From the NCBI RefSeq assembly GCF_020740795.1, contig NC_067293.1:20694365-20758364 (forward strand): DNA of 64,000 nucleotides. The letters run 5' to 3'. The stretch's first letter is position 1. The number at the start of each line of letters is the position of its first letter. Below, piece by piece: positions 1-9,769 of the stretch. The notes beneath the pieces are model-generated. The model was not told where the DNA came from, ran no database searches, and saw only the letters and a list, made by a program, of their open reading frames with translations. The stretch comes from Apus apus. Lineage: Eukaryota > Chordata > Aves > Apodiformes > Apodidae. A program made the translations under genes and the position numbers.

Positions 1-39
1 CTCTTGCTGCTGAACACACTTGCTCTGCCATCAGGGATT

Positions 40-206
40 GAAACACATCACTGAGTGGTTTGGGTTGGAAGGGACTTCAGAGATCATCAAGTTCCAGCCC
101 CTGCATGGGCAGGGACACCTCCCACCAGCCCAGGTTGCTCCAAGCCCCATCCAACCTGCCCTTCAACACTTCCAGGGATGGGGCAGCCACAGCTTCTCTG
201 GGCAAC
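40..206 (-). mobile_element. CR1 LINE 3' fragment
   Basis: The plus strand carries the complement of a CR1 3' end: the GGTTTGGGTTGGAAGGGAC motif at about 57-75, then the conserved stretch that encodes the end of ORF2 in reverse. The usual terminal 8-mer repeats have decayed. Similarity stops near 206, so the copy is strongly 5'-truncated, as is normal for CR1. Confidence 0.85.
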
Positions 207-1451
207 AAAACTCTCCAGCCCCTCAGATGTCCCCTCCTTCAGACTGTTCTGCAGCTCTGCCCATAGGTGTTGTCTGGGCTGAAATCCTGGTTTTCTGCAC
301 CCAGTGACAAAAGAGATGATTAATACAACCCAGCTTTCACTATTTCTCCCACCACAAAGATACACAAGACTCCCAGCTTTCCTTTTGAAAATAAATACCT
401 AAAAATAGGATTCCAGGCCAGATGAGATGCTACAAAGAACATTTTTCAGCATGACAAGTGTGATGTCACCCAACATCTATGTATTTTTTACCACAGCCCC
501 TGAGGAATTTTTTCCAAGGTCTGTTCATGCATCCTCTCTTGTCGGGAGAACTAGAGCAGCCCATCACAACTTGTCCCAGAGAAATGAGGAGAGTGATAAG
601 AAATATCTGAAAAGCCTGGGGAACAGCGCAGTGAGAAGCTGGTGACTTTGAAACAGGTCTTTTCCTTTGGGAAAGCCCTTCTTAAGATGGCTGGGCCCTG
701 GCCTGCACATTAACAGCCCATTAATTCTTTAGAAAGCATCTGATTGTTTTCCATTAGACTTTGGGGCTGAGTTTTTCAGAGAGCTCTGCCCGTTAGCTGC
801 ACATGGAGCAGTTTTCAGCTCTGGATATTGGCCATTAAAATGTAACTTCAAGATCTTGATATTTTAAACCTAGACTGCTGAAAAAAAAACCAACCCTGAA
901 TGCACCCACATTTCTCTTCCTACCATGCTCTGGATCCATTATACCATTCTGGCAGCATTAATTAGCCAGAAACCCAGCTTAAGTGGCATATTATAAAGTC
1001 ACATGTAGAAATTTCTGCCCTGGACTGGATGCTCAGTGAACATGTTTTGTGAGACTCAAAGTCTTGCCCTTTTGTCTAAGATCCATGGTCATTATAAATT
1101 AGCACAACTTCCTTACAGATTTTCAGCCTGGGGTAAGAAAACTCTCAAAAGAGAATGTGTTCCCTTTCCAAGCAGAATGCTTCCTTTGTGAGAGCAGGTA
1201 CAGTGTCACCATTATCCCTAATTTGCAGCAAACGTAATAATTTTCATTAAAAATCTCAGCGAGAACAGAAGTGTGCACAGGGCTAAACGATTGCTGTGTG
1301 GTTATTTAAAAAGTTCCTACTTGCAGTTCTCATGTACTTGCCTGGTTCTCTTTCCAAACTTGGTATTTATTTTCTTCTATATTTGCTTCCTTGGGATATT
1401 TCAATATACCACACGAGCTTGAACCCAGAACCTCAGAATTAGCTACAAAAA
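207..1451. other. Non-coding stretch, nothing recognised
   Basis: AT-leaning single-copy-looking DNA. Short open frames (for example 427-645) show no family motif, no repeat structure and no splice-bounded exon that I can recognise. Confidence 0.5.
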
Positions 1452-2248
1452 GGATCACAGCATCACAGACTAGGTTGGGTTGGAAGGGGCCTTAAAGATC
1501 ATCTCGTTCCAACCCCCCTGCATGGGCAGGGACACCTCCCACCAGACCAGGTTGCTCCAAGCCCCATCCAACCTGCCCTTGGACACTTTCAGGGATGGGG
1601 CAGCCACAGCTTCTCTGGGCAACCTGTTTCAGTGTCTCACCACCCTCACAGGAAAGAATTTCCTCCTCATGTCTCACCTAAATCTCCCTCTTCCAGTTTA
1701 AAATCATCCCCCCTTGTCCTCTCCCTCCCTGCCCTTGTCCAAAGTCCCTCCCCAGCTTTCCTGGAGCCCCTTCAGGCACTGGAAAGTGCTCTAAGGTCTC
1801 CCTAGAGCCTTCTCTTTTCCAGGATGAACACCCCAGCTCTCCCAGCCTGGCTCCAGAGCAGAGCTGCTCCAGCCCTCGGATCATCTCAGTGGCCTCCTCT
1901 GGACTCTCTCCAAGAGCTCCATGTCCTTCTTATGTTGAGGGCTCCAGAACTGAACCCATTTCTCCAGGTGGGGTCTCAGCAGAGCAGAGCAGAGGGGACA
2001 ATCCCCTCCCTGGCCCTGCTGGTCACGCTGCTGGTGACACAGCCCAGGACATGGGTGGGTTCTGGGCTCCAGCGCACGGTGCTGGGTCATGTTGAGCTTC
2101 CTGTCCACGGTCACCTCCAGGTCCTTCTCCTCAGGGCTATTTTCCATCTGTTCTCCACCCAACCCATGTTTATGTTTGGCATTGCCCCAACCCAGGAGCA
2201 GAACCTTGCACTTGGCCTTATGGAACTTCAGAAACACCTCAGCAACAG
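1452..2248 (-). mobile_element. CR1 LINE, longest 3' fragment of the left flank
   Basis: About 0.8 kb of CR1 in reverse orientation. The 3' UTR lies at about 1452-1530 and the C-terminal part of ORF2 continues to about 2248. It is 5'-truncated beyond the EKDL motif region. Stop codons and small indels break the reading frame, so the copy is dead. Confidence 0.92.
1882..2237 (-). pseudogene. CR1 ORF2 (reverse transcriptase protein) C-terminal remnant
   Basis: This reverse-strand frame keeps motifs typical of the region just after the CR1 reverse-transcriptase domain. It opens with KFHKAKCKVLLLG, continues with EEKDLEVTVDRKLNMTQ and ends with LLRPHLEKWVQFW followed by MELLERVQRR. The protein in intact elements is the endonuclease/reverse transcriptase that drives target-primed LINE retrotransposition. 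Here only about 118 codons remain open, with a deletion between the KLNMTQ and LRPHLE blocks, and the catalytic YADD-containing part is absent because of 5' truncation. The start methionine is internal and carries no meaning. The family assignment is firm; activity is excluded. Confidence 0.85.
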
Positions 2249-2998
2249 GTTTCTTTGCCTTAGCAGAGCAAATAAAATGAAGCAGTTCTGCTAAATAAAT
2301 GTTCTGGTCTCTTCATCAGTGCCTTAAAATAGGCATCAGCATTTTTCAGGTTTGGGTTGGTTGTTTGTTGGGTTTTTCTAAGGGCTGTATTCAGCCTTAT
2401 TTAAATTCATTTGGTCTTTTGCTTTGTGGCATCACCTCAGAACTTGCTCTGTGATGTGGAGCCTGATTTTATATGAGATGTATGGGCAGACACCTTGGAT
2501 TTTTTCAGTTTTCATTAATTTGATTCCTTCCAGGCAAGAAAAGGCTGTAATAATGTAATAAAATGAGGGAAGTGGTGACATTTAATATCATAAAAGAGCA
2601 TAGAGGGGGGCTTGGTGTTTTTAAAGTGTCACCAGCACATTTTTTGGAGGCAGCCCAGCCCTGGGAAGCAGAGCATTGAAATAATTTAATCCTTGCATGA
2701 TAAAAGGAATCACTAGAAATAATTCACTCCTTGTCTTATAGCATATAGACTAATTTGGGAGCTAATTATTTATTTGACAAGTATTTAGCATAAGAAATCA
2801 ATTTCTAGTGACACCTCAGATGAGGTAATTTATACAGAAAGTAAAAAAAAACAACAAAAAACAGGGAGATTAAACTTTGTTATTTTATAAGCTGACCGTG
2901 TGCGTCCTGTCCAGTGGAAAGGACAGGGGGGAGCTGTGACACTGCCTGGGGTGACAATGTGCCCCCCAGCTCTTCCTGCTGACAGATGCAGGGATGGG
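2249..2998. other. Non-coding stretch, nothing recognised
   Basis: AT-rich DNA with an A-rich tract at about 2843-2866. I see no exon-like frame or known repeat. Confidence 0.5.
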
Positions 2999-3288
2999 AA
3001 GTAGAATACGCTGAGTTGGAAGAGACCCATCAGGATCATCGAGTCCAACTTATGGGGGTTGAGCTGTGCCCCCAAACCCACACTCCTCACCTGGCCTCTC
3101 CAGCACCTTCTGGTATATCAGGTGGCCCAGGGCAGGCCCAGGGCAGGCAAGAAGGACCAAGGCTGTGGACCTGACCTTGGAAGGAGTGTCCTATCACTGC
3201 CCTCTCTGATGAAAAGCTCCTCCCCAGCTTTCCTGTAGCCTCTTCAGGTACTGGAAGGTGCTCTAAGGTCTCCCTGGAGCCTTCATTA
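2999..3288 (-). mobile_element. Degenerate CR1 fragment(s)
   Basis: Positions 2999-3092 match a second CR1 3'-end type: GAGTTGGAAGAGACCCATCA, then GGATCATCGAGTCCAACT. After a poorly matching middle part, 3218-3288 resembles the reverse-strand ORF2 tail also seen at 1750-1810. It may be one decayed copy or two nested ones. Confidence 0.55.
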
Positions 3289-3835
3289 CATCCTCAGTTG
3301 TTGGTGTGATTAATAATGTAAAATGACAGCTCATTAGCTTTGGAGGGAAAGGATGGGTGCAGAATTCTAATTATTAATGGAAGTTAACAAGAAGCAACCA
3401 CATTTCAAAAGGCAGCAGTATTTATCACCATCTATTTGAAGCTGAACTCTGAAATATGCAATGTTGTTTTATAAAGCTCCAAATGAGTGTTCCTGCCATT
3501 GTAAAACACATCGGGATTTTTGCACTGCCTTTAATCTGTCAGCTCACCTTCAAGATTTTAATGAACTCATCTAGGTTACAAAATGTTTTATTCAAGACAA
3601 AGTCTGATATTATAATTTAAGATGTAAATCCTAAACTAAGAGAAGCTGAAGTTGATAATAAAATAGCAATTAATCCACGTTGAGAGTAACAAAAATTAAC
3701 AAACTGCTATTCAAATATTTATAGCAGGAAAGTTCTGTTACTTGTTCATTGATACAGTTTTGAAGACTGACTTTCAAAGTACAAAACCTGGGTTTATGTG
3801 GAGCAGCAGGTTCTCCTGTGAGGAGCTGCCTGGCA
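3289..3835. other. Non-coding AT-rich stretch
   Basis: Strongly AT-rich, dense in stop codons in all frames, with no recognised repeat. Confidence 0.5.
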
Positions 3836-3888
3836 TTTCATGGAATTGTCAGAGTTGGAAGGGAACTCTAGAGATCATCTAGATCATT
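3836..3888 (-). mobile_element. Very short CR1 3' tail
   Basis: Only the terminal approximately 50 bp is recognisable: GAGTTGGAAGGGAACTCTAG followed by AGATCATCTAG. Confidence 0.5.
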
Positions 3889-4734
3889 TGGTGCAACAGA
3901 AACAGCCCCAGCGACAGCAACACCCACTTCCAGGGATGAACATTAATTTCCAGTCTTTCCAGTTTTCCTCTTGCTGTTTGCTGTAGTGAGTATTTAACTC
4001 CAATGCAGATGGAGAGCTTGGGCAGGAGGGGCAGGGAAAAGGCTCATGAGGAGCTGTGCTTCTGCAGCTGGTGGGTATCACAGAGACCTGCCTGCCCTGA
4101 TTTATAAATTTGATAACAAATATATCCAGAGCAGCTTTCTAACCCTGGCTTCTCTCTCTTGAGTTTTGCAGATCCAAAGGAAAGAAAAATCAGGAAATAG
4201 GAGCTGATCCCACAGTCACATCATGAGGCTAAAGGGGAGGCAGCAATTACTGATGCAGAGAACAAAGATGTGGAAGGATATGAAGAGGACCGCGAAGGGA
4301 GAGAGGGCTGCAAAGGATCCTGTCTGCAAGGCAGGTGCTGGCAGGGACCAGAACAGCCTTCCTGCACAGAGCAGTGACTGTGTTTCTGATGCACGTGCAG
4401 TTTGCCATGGTACTTTTCCTCTGGAAACCCTAGAGACACAAAGCACAGTGTGGAAGTAGCTGTGTTGGGTACAGAGGTGGCTGGAAAGCATCACTGGTGC
4501 TTTCCAATCATGCAGCATCAGCAAGACAGGCTGGACTTTTCCTGGGCAGTAGGGAGGGACATCCCTGCCTAAGACATCTGCCCAACTAGAGGGACCCTCA
4601 GCTGCTGCATCTGTTCCTTTCTGCCTCCACCTGGGTTAGAGACTGTTCAGTTCAAACCTCTGAGGCATTAAACATTCAACCCTGCACTCCCAGCTCCTTC
4701 CACCACCCCTCTGCTGGAGTCAGGCATCCAAAAT

Positions 4735-4736
<2 letters not shown>
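3889..4736. other. Non-coding stretch, nothing recognised
   Basis: Unique-looking sequence. A 78-codon open frame at 4223-4459 overlaps larger open frames on the other strand and has no recognisable motif, so I do not call it a gene. Confidence 0.45.

Positions 4737-4782
<46 letters not shown>
4737..4782 (+). repeat. (AG)n microsatellite
   Basis: An uninterrupted AG dinucleotide run of about 23 units, followed by an A/G-rich edge. It is likely length-polymorphic. Confidence 0.97.
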
Positions 4783-4787
<5 letters not shown>

Positions 4788-5589
4788 GGAAAAAGTAGGT
4801 GTGTGCAAACACTTGCTGGTGGCTGCTCACCAGCACATGAAATCATGTTCATCCCAACCAACCTCCCAAGCCAAAGTAAAAATTAAAGGTGGCATTTCAC
4901 TCTGCAGGCAGATGCGTTTCATAATGCATGGGCAGGATATATTTTATTAATTCAGGGGTTTTGTAGATCTCTGTTTGCATAGGTTTCATCCTTCTGTGGA
5001 GCTGCTTGGCTCTCTGTGTTGTATGTTGTTGGTTTTTTTATCTTACTATTAGTTTTTTTTCCTGTGGGATGCTGTTACAGGCTGGTGTGGGATCTGAGCA
5101 GATCCCCCAATGCTTTGCAGATGGGACAGCTGCAGGAGGGTCCTTGGGACAGAGGCAAGAGTGACCCAGCCTCAAGGATGAGGGGATGGAGGTTGACCTC
5201 ACAGTGGTATAAGGCCTTTAGGTACAGTCACCTCTCCTAGACAGTAGCCACTGCACAGTGCTCCCCTGAGACCAGCCTAAAACCTGCTTCAGGGCATTTA
5301 GTATTTCCCTTCAATAAGCCTTAATGAAGTATCATTTGCTTATGGGATGGAACTGCTGAAAGGGGAAAAGAAAGAAGGTGATTTCAGTCCTAAATTCCCT
5401 GTATTGACAGCTGGGGGTAAAACCCTGCTTCCCACGAGGCTGTGTCCCCCTCCCCACAACACACAGTCAGGGTATTTAGGGAGATGGCAGAGTAGCAACC
5501 GTGGAGACATCCACCTGCTGGGAGCTGCAAAGCAGCCAGGGGAGAGCAGTAAAACTGCTGGAGCCAAGGGAGAGAATTTGGGTGGTTCT
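4783..5589. other. Non-coding stretch, nothing recognised
   Basis: No repeat or exon signature. The open frame running from 5347 into 5937 owes its second half to the CR1 copy that begins near 5590. Confidence 0.45.
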
Positions 5590-6135
5590 GCAGCCTCTCC
5601 TGAGGGTCTGGTGAGACCCCCTGCATGGCTGGGTGCAGTTCTGGGGTTCCCAACACAGGAGGGACATGGAGCTGTTGGAGAGAGTCCAGAGGAGGCCACA
5701 GAGATGATCCAAGGGCTGGAGCAGCTCTGCTCTGGAGCCAGGCTGGGAGAGTTGGGGTGTTCATCCTGGAAAAGAGAAGGCTCCAGGGAGACCCTAGAGC
5801 ACCTTCCAGTGCCTGAAGGGGCTCCAGGAAAGCTGGGAAGGGGCTTTTCACCAAGGTGTGTAGTGTTGGGACAAGGGGTGATGATTTTAAAGTGGAAGAA
5901 GGGAGATTTAGGTGAGACATTAGGAGGAAATTCTTAACTCTGAAGGTGGTGAGAGCCTGGCCCAGGTTGCCCAGGGAAGCTGTGGCTGCCCCATCCCTGA
6001 AGTGTTGAAGGGCAGGTTGGATGGGGCTTGGAGCAACCAGGTCTGGTGGGAGGTGTCCCTGTCCATGCAGGGGGGTTGGAACTAGATGATCTTTGAGGTC
6101 TCTTCCAACCCAAACCAGCCTATGATTCTATGATT
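5590..6135 (+). mobile_element. CR1 LINE 3' fragment with ORF2 tail
   Basis: Forward-orientation CR1. It starts in the ORF2 segment equivalent to LVRPHLE (here read as LVRPPAWLGAVLGF), continues through a GLEQLCSGARLGELG block and the approximately 130-bp 3' conserved segment, and ends in TATGATTCTATGATT at about 6121-6135. The terminal 8-mer repeat defines the true 3' end. Frame breaks in the middle make it non-functional. Confidence 0.92.
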
Positions 6136-6782
6136 TCAGGGCCAGGTTTTTGTGAGCTGAGCCTATGTGGGACCATGACACAACCAGTTATTTTTGGAGC
6201 AGCTTCCCTGTCCTGGATTTGATTGGTGGGGTTTTGTTGGGTTGGTTGAGTTTTTTTTTTCTCCTACTTTTCCAAAATCTTTTCAAGCATCTTTCAATAG
6301 TTTCAGTGCTTCAGAAGCAGGGGCTGGGCAGCACAGCTTTCTGCTCTCCTTTTGCTGGTGAAACTGCACCATTTCACCAGGAGACCAGGTAGAGAAATCT
6401 TCACACAGTCCATTTAGGGCCATTTGACAGCAAAGAAAGGTGTCATCATTGTCCTTGGGAAAGACACTTTCTGTAAAAAACACAGGACAGCTGGGAATGT
6501 GAGCAGACTCAGAAAATGGCAGATCTGTGCTTGGAGCAAGGTGGGGCAAGAGCTTCCTTTCAACCACAAAATGTTTTCAGGCTTTTAAAATTATTTCTAG
6601 AAGAAGCTGAAAGATTTAATTTTTTTTTTTTGGGGGGAAAATGTTGAACTTGGAAATCTTTGGCATCTCATTTTGAAATGTCAAATCAACATGGTTTGTT
6701 GTTTTGTTTGTTTGTTTACTTCCATTTTTACCTTTGACTAACTCAAATTTGTAAAACATCCAAAATAATGAAAGTTCTTCTT
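6136..6782. other. Non-coding stretch with homopolymer tracts
   Basis: Contains T runs at about 6250-6260 and about 6620-6631 (the latter followed by G6). Nothing gene-like is visible. Confidence 0.5.
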
Positions 6783-6920
6783 GGAGGTGTTCAAGGGCAG
6801 GTTGGATGGGGCTCTGAGCTACCTGGTCTGGTGGGAGGTGTCTCTGCCCATGCAGGGGGTTGGATCTAGTTGATCTTTAAGGTTCCTTCCAACCCAAACC
6901 AGTCTGGGATTCTGCGATTA
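6783..6920 (+). mobile_element. CR1 LINE 3' fragment
   Basis: Only the last approximately 135 bp of the element: the GGCAGGTTGGATGGGGCTC core and a degenerate terminal repeat (GGGATTCTGCGATTA). Confidence 0.9.
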
Positions 6921-8570
6921 TTTCATATTTACTATTGAAGAGTGAGGCTCACTCAGGCCAAGATCAGACTTCTAGAGAACCTTAACGGGACCCTAGGAAA
7001 CAACAGAGTGAGAAACACCAAAGTGCTTTTGCACAGCTCCCTGCCATGAGGCTGGGAAGAAAAGTTGTGGCTGCTCAGACCTCAGTCATCTTATTGCTAC
7101 AGGATTGCCACACATACACACACAAAAAACAAAAACGAAACCAAAACAAAAAAACCCACAACAAAACCAAACCAAACCAAACAAAACCACCCAAGCAAAA
7201 AAGCAAAACAGAAAACTGGCTTTTTCAACATTCTTGCTCTGACAAATCCCGTGCAATGAGCAGATTATTCACAAAGGCTGAGATTCACCCCAACCAGCCA
7301 CTTGAATTTAATTGATGTGGTTAAATAAGCACTTACCCAAACTGTGTGTTGCCCCACTGCTCTTCACATAGAATATGTTGAGAACAAGTTCAATCCATCC
7401 TTTGGCATTTAACCTGCAGTTTATTGTTACCTGGTAACACCCATTTTCCACAGACAGATTTGGCTGGTCTGGCAGCCACAGACACACACAATCAGCAGAC
7501 AGATTTAATTGGCTGCAGGAGCTCTTTGGCAGTTAGAACAGGAATGAACCACCTCAACAGGACTATTTATTTGGTGAGAAATGAGTAATATAGATCCATG
7601 TGGCATTCCTTTAACATCTTTCTGACTGTTTTCCCTAATCTTGTTGAACTTCTTTCACCTGACAGCTCAGGTGTGCTCCTCTGCTGGAGCCCAGGTGCTG
7701 ATGGAGCTTCATGGGGCTTCAACCCAACACAAGAGCTTAATGGGGCTTCACAGTGTCATCCACCAGCTGAGGAGCTGATGTTCAGATCATTTCAAAAGGT
7801 ATGAGAACAACCTCTTTCTTTCTGTCTTCTGGTCTCTTCACATGACTGTGTTTCACACAAAACACAGGTTTGACCCTGATTCACTTGGCTGCTTGTGAGA
7901 CACAAGCCCACTAGTAACCATGGTGTTAGGAGAGTAGGACTGGTTGTGAGAAAGAGTGAGGGATCGCTCCTGCCCTTTGGACACAGGAGCTCCATTTCCT
8001 TAGCCAACACATTCTGCTTGACCTGACAGAAGTTCTCCAGTGTGCAGTCAGACACTACAAGGCAATGGCAGCACCACACAAGCAAACCCATCTTCACGTC
8101 CTCACTCTGCCTTGGAGCAGTTTTCCCAGCTGGCCAACTGCTGGGAGGGAGCCTGCCCTTCCCCAGCTCACTCACACTTATTTCCTAATGGCAGCTATTG
8201 CCTCCAGTATGCCAATGCTCAATTTGGCATTATTTAAATGACTACCAGAGAAATAAAGTGCCTGGAAATACAAATTTTCATGCATTCATTTGCATCTGAC
8301 TGCTGGAAAGAAAAGGCAGGTCTGAGAGGCACCAATTTGTTGTCGAAGTTCAGGCTTCAGGATCTTCTCTGCTTATTTTCAGTCCCTTTGATTTAATTAC
8401 TTAGTTTCAGTTTATCCATCAGACAAGCTGCAGAAAAGCAGCTTTTATCCAGGTTTGCAGTTCTTAGGTTCACAGAACTTCCTCCTTTCCATTATCAGGT
8501 AAGAGAGACACTGGTGATTTCAGGAAGAGGCACAGATTTATGGGGACAACCAAGGAAAACAGGAGTTGTA
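6921..8570. other. Non-coding stretch, nothing recognised except an A-rich simple repeat
   Basis: I find no exon with convincing protein similarity. Reverse frame 7792-8175 (127 codons) is the longest open frame and shows no motif. Confidence 0.45.
7111..7212 (+). repeat. CA/CAAAA-rich simple repeat
   Basis: A short CA run passes into irregular CAAAA, CCAAA and AAAAC units, giving a C/A-only strand of about 100 bp. Confidence 0.85.
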
Positions 8571-8970
8571 TCATAGAATCCTAGAATTGTTTGGGTTGGA
8601 AGGGACCTTAAAGATCATCTAGATCCAACCCCCTGCATGGGCAGGGACACCTCCCACCAGACCAGGTTGCTCCAAGCCCCATCCAACCTGCCCTTCAACA
8701 CTGCCAGGGACGGGGCAGCCACAGCTTCCCTAATATAATCCTTCCTAATATTTAGTCTAAATCTCCCTTCTTTCAGCTTGAAACCATCTCCCTTGTCCTC
8801 TCCCTCCCTGCCCTTGTCCCAGGTCCCTCCCCAGCTTTCCTGGAGCCCCTTCAGGCACTGGAAAGTGCTCTAAGGTCTCCCTGGAGCCTTCTCTTCTCCA
8901 GGCTGAACACTCCAACTCTCCCAGCCTACCTCCAGAGCAGAGCTGCTCCAGCCCTCGGCTCTCTTCATGG
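8571..8970 (-). mobile_element. CR1 LINE 3' fragment
   Basis: The complementary terminal repeat (ATCATAGAATCCTAGAAT) opens at about 8571. The 3' core and the reverse ORF2 tail follow, up to the GAGCTGCTCCAGCCCTCGG segment near 8960. A small internal deletion follows the GGGGCAGCCACAGC motif. Confidence 0.92.
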
Positions 8971-9242
8971 CCCCATTTCCCACATTAGGGTGTGAAGATC
9001 AGAGCCTAAAAAGCAGGAGAAGGCACAGGACTTGGAGTAAGAGCCTCAAGCATGCAGAAAAAAGTGCGAAGAAGAATAGTGTGAGCTGAGAGTATGTTTA
9101 ACTCTCAGTGTCACATGTGCTCTTCCAACAGCTAAAAAAAGAAACTCCTAGCAAGGCTGCCAGGAGTGGGGAAGGGAGGGAAGTGGGAGGGAGGGGTGGT
9201 TTGCAGGAGCTGCTCCTTGGTGGAAAGGAAGCTCAGGAGTGA

Positions 9243-9247
9243 GAAGC
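9243..9247 (+). repeat. Target-site duplication GAAGC, left copy
   Basis: Identical to 9613-9617 and lies directly outside the TG start of the LTR. Confidence 0.7.
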
Positions 9248-9612
9248 TGTAGAGGGCTTTTTAGCAAGCAATGGACATGTGAGCAATCCAGCCTTTACTG
9301 AAAATATCTGGGCCCCTGAGCAAGGACATTTTCAAGGACACCAACTGAGAAAGTGAGCAGCGAAGTAAACAACTCCCAGATGCCGAAGCCGGAAGTGAAG
9401 GCAGAGAATCATGACTGTGCATTTGCATGCTGTAAGGCTAGGAACCAATCACTGTTTAGGTCGTGGCAGGGCTTTATGACAATTGACCAATGACAAGAGT
9501 GGTTTGGGCGCGTGTACATAGCAAGGGGCTATATAAGAAAGGTTGGCACGCTTAATAAATGGCATTCACCTGATCATATTGATCCCTGTGTGTCTGTCCA
9601 TAATGATCTCCA
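9248..9612 (+). mobile_element. Solo LTR of an endogenous retrovirus
   Basis: A 365-bp element bounded by TGTAGAGG and CTCCA and flanked by the 5-bp direct repeat GAAGC. In LTR order it has two CCAAT boxes (about 9444 and 9486), a TATA-like CTATATAAG at 9529-9537 and a polyadenylation signal AATAAA at 9554-9559. There is no gag, pol or env sequence on either side, so this is a solo LTR left by LTR-LTR recombination. The 5-bp duplication fits several avian ERV classes, and I do not assign a family. It could still act as a promoter or enhancer; that is inference. Confidence 0.78.
9529..9559 (+). promoter_or_regulatory. LTR core promoter and polyadenylation signal
   Basis: The TATA-like box at 9529-9537 is followed 17 bp later by AATAAA at 9554-9559, so TATA and polyadenylation signal are packed into about 30 bp. 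Confidence 0.6.
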
Positions 9613-9617
9613 GAAGC
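9613..9617 (+). repeat. Target-site duplication GAAGC, right copy
   Basis: Pairs with 9243-9247. Confidence 0.7.
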
Positions 9618-9623
9618 AACTAA

Positions 9624-9769
9624 GAATCATAGAAGCACAGAATCATAGAATGGTTTGGGTTGGAAAGGACCAAGAAGATCATCCAGTTCCAACACCCTGC
9701 ATGGGCAGGGACACCTCCCACCAGACCAGGTTGCTCCAAGCCCCATCCAACCTGCCTTTGGACACCACC
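9624..9769 (-). mobile_element. CR1 LINE 3' fragment beside the LTR
   Basis: The tail repeats (AATCATAGAAGCACAGAATC) start 11 bp after the LTR boundary. About 145 bp of CR1 is kept, ending in the GCCTTTGGACACC segment. An open frame at 9512-10114 that runs through LTR, CR1 and unique DNA is a chance fusion. Confidence 0.93.

Noticed and set aside
5347..5937. 196-codon open frame
   Set aside because: Its second half lies in the CR1 copy at 5590-6135 and the first half has no motif.
7792..8175. 127-codon reverse frame
   Set aside because: No family motif and no exon boundaries.
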